Below, in pieces: positions 58,255 through 64,000 of a stretch of 64,000 nucleotides of DNA (within the stretch, counting starts at the first letter, position 1; the number at the start of each line of letters is the position of its first letter). A program made the position numbers and the translations under genes. The notes under the pieces are model-generated. The model was not told where the DNA came from and searched no databases. It saw nothing but the letters and a program-made list of their open reading frames with translations. This DNA is from Oscillospiraceae bacterium. GTDB lineage: Bacteria; Bacillota; Clostridia; Oscillospirales; Oscillospiraceae. Location: positions 1 through 64,000 of the forward strand of contig JAFSBW010000026.1 in NCBI GenBank assembly GCA_017437095.1, read 5' to 3'.

Positions 58255-58348
58255 TTTTCCCTCAATATGGTGTTGCGGCTTTGGTTTCGGCCGCTGCCGC
58301 ACACTCTGAGAAACCTTTACCACATAAGTTGATTGTATGATCCCAAAG

Positions 58349-58374
58349 CCTGGGGGCGCTCCGGCGCCCTCAGG
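58349..58374 (+). promoter_or_regulatory. Intercistronic hairpin after the binding-protein gene
   Basis: CCTGGGGGCGC/GCGCCCTCAGG stem with a four-base loop and no T run, in the 149-base gap before the next gene. Such hairpins stabilise the upstream message so the binding protein outnumbers the other subunits. Confidence 0.55.
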
Positions 58375-58403
58375 TGAGGGCCCAATCGACGCGGGAGGTC
58401 ATT

Positions 58404-58970
58404 ATGTATAAAAAACAGCTTCGCTTCCAAAAGATCATTTGTCTTCTGGCTATCATTGTAGCAGCCGTTTGGTTTGTCTACTCCCTCGGCTTTATTACTA
58501 CCATCTATGAACAGATCGGTACTGCCGGCTCTATCGTTCCCGGCTCTCAGATCTATAAGGATATGCAGCCGTTTAACAAGCAGTTTAATACTTACGGCCT
58601 GTATGCCATCCTTATTTCTGTTCTGCTCCTGGTAACCAATACCCAGATCCGCAGAAAGTATTATGTATCCAACTACATCGCTACCGCTGCCAATGTTGTT
58701 GTTGCTGTAGCAATGCCTATCTACGCTTATTCCAACCTCTCCAAGTTCGCTGTGCAGTACAAGACCACTGTGGACCCCGAGATGTTGAAGATGTGGTGTG
58801 AAATGAAGGGCGTAAATCCCTCCATGTCCACCTGGCTTCTGGACCTGAATGTTGTGATCGGCGCTGTTTCCATCCTGGTCGCCATCGGTCTGGTTGTAAA
58901 TGTTATTTGGAAAATTTCTTTGATGCGTGGCGAGAAGAAACTCATCGATGAAGGTAAGGAGGTAGCGTAA
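58404..58970 (+). CDS. Hypothetical four-helix membrane protein (pectin operon, a)
   Basis: 188 aa from the ATG at 58404 after GGGAGG. Helices at about 12-32, 65-85, 92-112 and 150-172, with an outside loop containing KTTVDPEMLKMW. Cytoplasmic basic ends. It overlaps the next gene by one base. No family recognised. It forms with the next gene the first 'two membrane proteins plus MsmX' unit. Confidence 0.78.
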   Translation: MYKKQLRFQKIICLLAIIVAAVWFVYSLGFITTIYEQIGTAGSIVPGSQIYKDMQPFNKQFNTYGLYAILISVLLLVTNTQIRRKYYVSNYIATAANVVVAVAMPIYAYSNLSKFAVQYKTTVDPEMLKMWCEMKGVNPSMSTWLLDLNVVIGAVSILVAIGLVVNVIWKISLMRGEKKLIDEGKEVA

Positions 58971-59500
58971 TGGCTGAAATTACCAATACCAAGCTGGACC
59001 GTATGCGCTACACCAAGGACAAGCGCTCCTCTCAGATGGTTCTTCTGGCTATCGTTCTCAATGTTCTCTATTATGTCAGCATTTATCAGCAGGATCACCC
59101 CGTGGTCAAGCCCATCTCTGCTGACTATCCCTACTATTCCTGGCTTATCGGTGCTTCCGTCATCCTGAACCTGCTGTTCCTGCTGATCGGTTTCCTTTGC
59201 TCCGAGGGCGTTAAGGGCCGCCGCAAGGGCTATACCGGCATTCTGCTGTTCCTGGGTGTTCTGCAGTTTGTCCGTATCTTCTATCTGCCCGCTAAGGCTC
59301 ACAACTCTGTTTACTCCGAGACCGTAAAGAACGCTGAAGGCGTTGCAGAGGTCGTTACCAAGAAGGTTATGACCGACGGTCAGTATGCATTCGCAGTAGC
59401 TATGCTGGTACTGTCCGGATTGCTTTGCATCGGTGCCGCTGTTAATAGCTACATCAACAATAAGAAGCTGGCTGATTATATGAAGTCCGTCGAAGCTTAA
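58970..59500 (+). CDS. Hypothetical four-helix membrane protein (pectin operon, b)
   Basis: 176 aa. Basic N-terminus (KLDRMRYTKDKRSS), four helices, and an outside region with KAHNSVYSETVKNAEG between helices 3 and 4. Ends with NNKKLADYMKSVEA. Nineteen bases before the first MsmX-like ATPase. Function unknown; probable partner of the preceding protein. Confidence 0.78.
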   Translation: MAEITNTKLDRMRYTKDKRSSQMVLLAIVLNVLYYVSIYQQDHPVVKPISADYPYYSWLIGASVILNLLFLLIGFLCSEGVKGRRKGYTGILLFLGVLQFVRIFYLPAKAHNSVYSETVKNAEGVAEVVTKKVMTDGQYAFAVAMLVLSGLLCIGAAVNSYINNKKLADYMKSVEA

Positions 59501-59518
59501 CCAGAGAGGTGAAACATT

Positions 59519-60598
59519 ATGGCAGAACTGAGCTTACAGCACTTAGAAAAAATCTATGACAATAATGTTCAGGCCGTGTTTGACTTCAATCTGGATGTCA
59601 AGGATGGCGAACTGATCGTTTTGGTTGGCCCCTCTGGCTGTGGTAAGTCTACCACTCTGAGAATGGTCGCCGGTCTGGAAGATATTACCCATGGCAAGCT
59701 GCTCATCAACGGCAAGGATGTTACCGCTGCTCCCGCAAAGGACCGCGATATCGCCATGGTTTTCCAGAACTACGCTCTGTACGGTCACATGACCATTTAT
59801 GAAAACATGGCTTTCTCCCTTACCCTGCGTAAGGAAGATCCCAACCTGATCCATAAGAAGGTTATCGCTGCTGCTGAGATCCTGGGCCTTATGGAGCAGC
59901 TGAACAAGAAGCCCTCCCAGCTGTCCGGCGGTCAGCGTCAGCGTGTTGCCATGGGTCGTTCCATCGTTCGTAACCCCCAGGTTTTCCTGTTTGACGAGCC
60001 CCTCTCCAACCTGGACGCAAAGCTCCGCTCCGGCACCCGCCGCGAGATCATGCTCCTGCATAAGCGCCTGAACGCTACCATGCTCTACGTTACCCACGAC
60101 CAGACCGAGGCTCTTACCCTGGCTGACCGTATCGTATGTATGTCCATGGGTCATGTGCAGCAGATCGGTACTCCTCTGGAGCTGTACGATACCCCTGCTA
60201 ACCTGTTTGTTGCTTCCTTCATCGGCCTGCCTCCCATGAATTTCATGGATGTAGAGGTCAAGGGCGACAAGCTGATCAACCCCAACTTTACCCTTACCAT
60301 GAATGATAAGGAAGCCAAGGCTCTGGCTCAGTATCAGGGTAAGACCGTTGTTATGGGTGTCCGCCCTGAGAACTTCGAGATCGGCGATGAGCTGCAGTTG
60401 AAGGTTATCAACAACGAGAACCTGGGTATGAACACTCTGGTTCACGGCCACCTGGGCGCAGACGGCAAGGGCGAGCGTATCACCACCAAGCTGCATGGCT
60501 GGTGTGATTACAAGATCGACGATGTTGTTTCCCTGAAGATGAACCGCAAGCGCTTCTTCGACAAGGAAACCACCAATGCCATCGAAGTGGAGGTTTAA
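59519..60598 (+). CDS. MsmX/UgpC-like sugar ABC ATPase 1
   Basis: 359 aa. Walker A GPSGCGKSTT, Q loop VFQNYAL, signature LSGGQRQR, Walker B VFLFDEPLSNLD, His in THDQTEA, and a C-terminal OB-type regulatory domain (about 240-359). Multitask ATPases of this type energise several CUT1 importers, including LplB/YtcP systems. GAGAGG precedes the ATG. A second, distinct copy lies at 61851. Confidence 0.95.
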   Translation: MAELSLQHLEKIYDNNVQAVFDFNLDVKDGELIVLVGPSGCGKSTTLRMVAGLEDITHGKLLINGKDVTAAPAKDRDIAMVFQNYALYGHMTIYENMAFSLTLRKEDPNLIHKKVIAAAEILGLMEQLNKKPSQLSGGQRQRVAMGRSIVRNPQVFLFDEPLSNLDAKLRSGTRREIMLLHKRLNATMLYVTHDQTEALTLADRIVCMSMGHVQQIGTPLELYDTPANLFVASFIGLPPMNFMDVEVKGDKLINPNFTLTMNDKEAKALAQYQGKTVVMGVRPENFEIGDELQLKVINNENLGMNTLVHGHLGADGKGERITTKLHGWCDYKIDDVVSLKMNRKRFFDKETTNAIEVEV

Positions 60599-60602
60599 CC
60601 GT

Positions 60603-61157
60603 ATGAATTTCTTTAAGAAGCTTGGCGCCTCCATTAAGGAGTTCTTCCGTAAGAAGGTAGTATCTCTGAAGCGTAATCCTAAGCTGGTTCCCCTGGTGGT
60701 CCTGCTGGTTGGCTTTGTATACTACTCTCTGAATATCACCGCTATTTCTGAAACTACTCTGCAGCTGCAGCTTCCCGGCAAGAACATGGGCCTTACCGCC
60801 TTTGCCATTATGCTGCTTAGCCTGCTGTGCATCGTTTGCCTGATGAATGCTTTCCCCCGCAGAAAGAAGGTCAACATTCCTATGCTGGCCATTGGCGTTG
60901 TCATGGTAGCCGTTATCATTTACTGCGATATCCACTATACCAACTGTGTTTACTACTGGTGGTCCACCCAGGAGCGTCGCTTTGACTACGTTACCAAGGC
61001 TTACAATGCTATCAACACCCACATGATCATCACCATCGTTGGTCTGGCTGCTGTAGCGCTGATGCCTCTTTACACCAAGCTGCTGGGCAAGATCAATACC
61101 CGTATTGATCTGGAAGACAATGGCAACATGGATGCTATCGAGCTTTCCGAGGACTAA
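60603..61157 (+). CDS. Hypothetical membrane protein (pectin operon, c)
   Basis: 184 aa from the ATG at 60603 (GGAGG in the end of the ATPase gene). A very basic N-terminal 35 residues (FFRKKVVSLKRNPK), three or four helices, and an outside loop with HYTNCVYYWWSTQERR. C-terminal end acidic (DLEDNGNMDAIELSED). First of the second membrane protein pair. Confidence 0.78.
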   Translation: MNFFKKLGASIKEFFRKKVVSLKRNPKLVPLVVLLVGFVYYSLNITAISETTLQLQLPGKNMGLTAFAIMLLSLLCIVCLMNAFPRRKKVNIPMLAIGVVMVAVIIYCDIHYTNCVYYWWSTQERRFDYVTKAYNAINTHMIITIVGLAAVALMPLYTKLLGKINTRIDLEDNGNMDAIELSED

Positions 61158-61166
61158 TTATTTCCC

Positions 61167-61763
61167 ATGTCTGAAAACAGCAAAGACCTTAACAAAAACT
61201 ACGAGCTGAATTCTGAGGCGGTCGAAACTCTTGCCAATGCGGACAAGGAAGAGATCCCTCAGTATTCAGAAGAAGAGCTTAGCAAATACCGCAAGAAGAA
61301 ATTCCAGATCCCCAACTGGCTGAAGGTCATCTTCGTCAAGTTCTGGTTTGCCGGCGCTGTATGCTTCTTTATTGTAATGGCTACCGGCGGTGGGCACTGG
61401 CTGGATATGTATGTTGCTTTGTCCATTGTTATGGGCATGGTTACCGATCTTCTTACCAACAATGTGGTACGCTTCATTGAGCCTTATGAAGGCGCTAACG
61501 ATAAGTACCTTATGGTTACCCATCGGGGTATGGTTGGCTTTGGCCTGAACCTGATGTGCGGTTTCCTGGTCATGGCCGGTGTTATGTTTGGCTACTTTGT
61601 GCTAAACCTTTTCATTAGTGTCGGCGTGGAAGCGCTGCTCTTCGGCCTGCTGTGCATGGGCGTAGAGATGCTGCTGATCGGCATCAAACGCCTTTGCAGC
61701 TCCATCCTCAACGATGCCAAGGCTGCCGCTCTGGGCGAGACCAATCACGGCACACAAGAATGA
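61167..61763 (+). CDS. Hypothetical membrane protein (pectin operon, d)
   Basis: 198 aa. A long charged cytoplasmic N-terminus (about 50 residues, YSEEELSKYRKKKFQ), then four helices, the loop NNVVRFIEPYEGANDKYL, and a polar tail. It precedes the second MsmX-like ATPase by 87 bases. No family recognised. Confidence 0.78.
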   Translation: MSENSKDLNKNYELNSEAVETLANADKEEIPQYSEEELSKYRKKKFQIPNWLKVIFVKFWFAGAVCFFIVMATGGGHWLDMYVALSIVMGMVTDLLTNNVVRFIEPYEGANDKYLMVTHRGMVGFGLNLMCGFLVMAGVMFGYFVLNLFISVGVEALLFGLLCMGVEMLLIGIKRLCSSILNDAKAAALGETNHGTQE

Positions 61764-61850
61764 TCGCCCCAGGGCATCAACGATCCCAAGCGCCGGATTT
61801 TCCGGCAGTAATCCCATAGATAATCACTTGAGTAAAAGGAGTATCGGAAT

Positions 61851-62930
61851 ATGGCATACTTGACGCTGAAAGGACTCAATAAGATTTATCCCAACGGCTT
61901 CCATGCAGTGCATAATTTTGACCTGGAGATCGAGAAGGGCGAGTTCATCGTTTTCGTCGGCTCCTCCGGCTGCGGCAAGTCCACCACTCTGCGTATGATC
62001 GCTGGCCTGGAAAATATCAGCAGCGGCGAGTTCTACATTGATGGCAAGCTGGTTAACGAAAAGTCCCCCCGGGACAGAGGCATCGCCATGGTATTCCAGA
62101 GCTACGCTCTGTATCCCCAGATGTCTGTTTATGACAACCTGGCCTTCGGCCTGCAGCTGCAGGGCATCGATGAAGATATCATCGAAGGCAAGGTTATGAA
62201 GGTTGCCAAGATCCTTGGCCTGACCGACTATCTGGACCGTATGCCCAGAGCTCTTTCCGGTGGTCAGCGTCAGCGTGTAGCTGTTGGCCGCGCTATCATC
62301 CGTAAGGTTGATGTATTCTTGATGGACGAGCCTCTGTCCAACCTGGACGCCAAGCAGCGTGTTACCATGCGTGCTGAGATCGCTCAGATCCACCGTGAGA
62401 CCGGCGCTACTACCATCTATGTTACCCACGACCAGATCGAGGCTATGACCCTGGCTGACCGTATCGTAATCATGAAGGAAGGCTACATTCAGCAGGTAGG
62501 TACTCCCTACGAGCTGTATTTCAAGCCTGCTAACCTGTTCGTTGCCGGCTTCATTGGTGAGCCTCCCATGAACTTTATCAAGGCTACCGTTAAGGGCGGC
62601 TGCATCGATATCAACGGCACCAAGCTGGATATCAGCGCCAACCTGGGTCAGTATAAGAATGCCTACGAGGGCAAGGAGATCTACTTTGGCTTCCGTCCTG
62701 AGCATATCAAGCTGGGTGCCAAGGAAGGCAACTATGTTCTGCCCGCAACTGTTGAGCTGACCGAAATGCTGGGTGACAACACCAATGTTTACATCAACAT
62801 TGGCGATGTTAACGCCATCCTGAAGGTTAACCCCCACGAGGCTCCCAAAGTGGATACCGACATCTGCTTCTCCATCCCCCAGGAGTATACCTACCTGTTC
62901 GATGCAGAAACCGAGAAGGTTATCGGCTAA
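61851..62930 (+). CDS. MsmX/UgpC-like sugar ABC ATPase 2
   Basis: 359 aa. Walker A GSSGCGKSTT, Q loop VFQSYAL, signature LSGGQRQR, Walker B VFLMDEPLSNLD and a C-terminal regulatory domain. It is clearly homologous to the copy at 59519 but diverged, so it is an old duplication or a second recruitment. AAAAGGAG precedes the ATG. It is the last transport gene before the GH28 enzyme. Confidence 0.95.
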   Translation: MAYLTLKGLNKIYPNGFHAVHNFDLEIEKGEFIVFVGSSGCGKSTTLRMIAGLENISSGEFYIDGKLVNEKSPRDRGIAMVFQSYALYPQMSVYDNLAFGLQLQGIDEDIIEGKVMKVAKILGLTDYLDRMPRALSGGQRQRVAVGRAIIRKVDVFLMDEPLSNLDAKQRVTMRAEIAQIHRETGATTIYVTHDQIEAMTLADRIVIMKEGYIQQVGTPYELYFKPANLFVAGFIGEPPMNFIKATVKGGCIDINGTKLDISANLGQYKNAYEGKEIYFGFRPEHIKLGAKEGNYVLPATVELTEMLGDNTNVYINIGDVNAILKVNPHEAPKVDTDICFSIPQEYTYLFDAETEKVIG

Positions 62931-62982
62931 GTTAGCTGCTTAATTGCATAAAATCAAATCAAGAATATGTGAGGATATCGAA

Positions 62983-64000
62983 ATGAAGTTCCATTGCTTG
63001 TATGTTTCCTCCGTATCTGCTTGCTTTGAACTTGAGAATTCTGCCCCCTATTATGCGGAGCAGGAATATGACGTTACTGTAAATGGTGCGCCCGCCCTTA
63101 TGGGCGTGCGCACCAACGTTTTTTCTCTGTTCGAGCTGAAGCCGGATACGGAGTATACCGTTTCCATCGGTGAAGACAGTGTTACCGTTAAGACCCTTAG
63201 CGAAACCGGCTGCATCAGCGTGCTGGATTTTGGCGCCAAGGGCGACGGCGTTACCGATGACACCACTGCTTTGCAGCTTGCCATTGATTGCACCCCCAAG
63301 GGTGGCCGTTTGCTTGTGCCTGCCGGTGTATATTTTACCCGCCCGCTGGTACTGAAATCCAATATGACCTGGCATCTGCAAAAGGGTGCGATCATCCTGG
63401 GCGATCCCGTGGAAGAGCATTATGCCATCCTCCCCGGTGAGATCCAGGACTGCGAGTATGACGATGTTCACCAAATCACTTCCTGGGAGGGTCACCCTTC
63501 TGTTGGCCGCCAGAGCTTTATCTCTGCCCACTATGCTGAGAACATTGCCATCGTCGGCGAGGGCGTTATCGACGGCAACGCCGTCAACGGCAGCTGGTGG
63601 GTGGATGTTAAGAAGCGGCCCATTGCCCGGCCTAAGCTGGTTTGGCTGAACCGCTGCGAGAATGTTACATTCCATGGCATTACCGGCCGCAACTCTGCCT
63701 GCTGGAATTTCCACCCCTTCTTCTCCAAGAATATCTTCTTCTACAACACTGCTGTAGAAGCCCCCAAGGATAGCCCCAATACCGACGGTACTGACCCGGA
63801 ATCCTGCGATAATGTGCATTATATCGGCATGCGTTTCTCCGTTGGCGATGATGCCATTGCTCTGAAGTCCGGCAAGATGTATATGGGCATGAAGTACCAG
63901 ACCCCTGCTACCAACCATGTTGTGCGCAACTGCCTTATGGAGTATGCGCATGGTGCTGTAGTGCTTGGCAGCGAGATGGCCGGCGGCATTAAGGACTTTA
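62983..64000 (+). CDS. GH28 polygalacturonase, 3' end beyond the window
   Basis: At least 339 aa from the ATG at 62983 (GTGAGGAT upstream); no stop before the window end. Residues 1-75 look like a small Fn3-like domain, then the beta-helix start VLDFGAKGDGVTDDT. GH28 catalytic signatures are present: NTDGTDP (D268), VGDDAIALKSGK (D289, D290) and AHGAVVLGSEMAGG, a variant of the GHG motif. No signal peptide, so it probably trims imported oligogalacturonides as an exo-enzyme. Translation continues past base 64000. Confidence 0.93.
   Translation, partial: MKFHCLYVSSVSACFELENSAPYYAEQEYDVTVNGAPALMGVRTNVFSLFELKPDTEYTVSIGEDSVTVKTLSETGCISVLDFGAKGDGVTDDTTALQLAIDCTPKGGRLLVPAGVYFTRPLVLKSNMTWHLQKGAIILGDPVEEHYAILPGEIQDCEYDDVHQITSWEGHPSVGRQSFISAHYAENIAIVGEGVIDGNAVNGSWWVDVKKRPIARPKLVWLNRCENVTFHGITGRNSACWNFHPFFSKNIFFYNTAVEAPKDSPNTDGTDPESCDNVHYIGMRFSVGDDAIALKSGKMYMGMKYQTPATNHVVRNCLMEYAHGAVVLGSEMAGGIKDF

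Noticed and set aside
54166..58323. Minus-strand open frame of 1385 codons across three transport genes
   Set aside because: It is antisense to clear permease and lipoprotein genes, has no ribosome site or family motif, and arises from the absence of codons whose complement is a stop.
1..64000. tRNA, rRNA, prophage or integrase genes
   Set aside because: None seen on either strand; the only mobile-type gene is the RAYT.

Overview
The window reads as chromosome of a GC-rich gut Clostridia-like Bacillota, perhaps an Oscillospirales-type anaerobe. Pointers are the T-box leader on metG, TTG/GTG starts with strong AGGAGG sites, LplB/YtcP/MsmX-type sugar importers, a CpsB-type PHP phosphatase with two BY-kinase-like proteins, a Firmicutes-style ethanolamine cluster and the carbonyl branch of the Wood-Ljungdahl pathway. 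No rRNA, tRNA, prophage or CRISPR was seen. The species cannot be named from the sequence alone.

Layout. 0-8 kb: an unknown acidic protein, then a minus-strand operon of a heterodimeric ABC exporter pair, a membrane-anchored PIG-L deacetylase and a DUF898/SH3 protein. 8-14 kb: a coiled-coil protein, dapB, a zinc-ribbon protein under a consensus promoter, and ruvC-x-ruvA ... ruvB, separated by a REP-associated (RAYT) transposase and a lipoprotein. 14.3-22.4 kb: a tightly packed ten-gene ethanolamine microcompartment operon (adh, eutB, eutC, eutL, eutE, eutM, pduL, eut-hyp, eutN, eutH). 22.4-24.7 kb: T-box plus metG. 24.8-33.5 kb: metF, cooC, acsD, a single gene fusing AcsC to AcsE, three small membrane proteins and acsB. 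33.6-40.6 kb: tandemly duplicated ABC-2 export modules with a two-component system. 40.8-43.4 kb: a corrinoid-protein activator (RACo/AcsV-like) with a DUF3786 gene. 43.6-51.4 kb: S26-like peptidase, ABC exporter, and an exopolysaccharide phosphoregulation set. 51.5-64 kb: pectin/galacturonate use (kduI, pectin methylesterase, oligosaccharide importer, two MsmX-like ATPases, four orphan membrane proteins, and a GH28 gene cut by the window end).

How the parts fit. Ethanolamine degradation gives acetyl-CoA, ethanol and acetyl phosphate. MetF, the corrinoid protein/methyltransferase, AcsB, CooC and the RACo-like activator make or split acetyl-CoA through methyl-corrinoid chemistry. No CO dehydrogenase (acsA) gene is in the window. 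The pectin locus imports and trims oligogalacturonides in the cytoplasm.

Most unusual items: (1) two intergenic elements built from four nCGATAT heptamers mirrored by four ATATCGn heptamers, with small hairpins between them, predicted to fold as a ladder of four-way junctions; (2) the AcsC-AcsE fusion; (3) a RAYT gene carrying two copies of its probable GTAG palindrome inside its own reading frame; (4) a BY-kinase pair in which the Tyr-tailed member has lost its Walker A lysine and the intact member lacks the Tyr tail; (5) a pectin operon with two copies of a 'two membrane proteins plus MsmX ATPase' unit.
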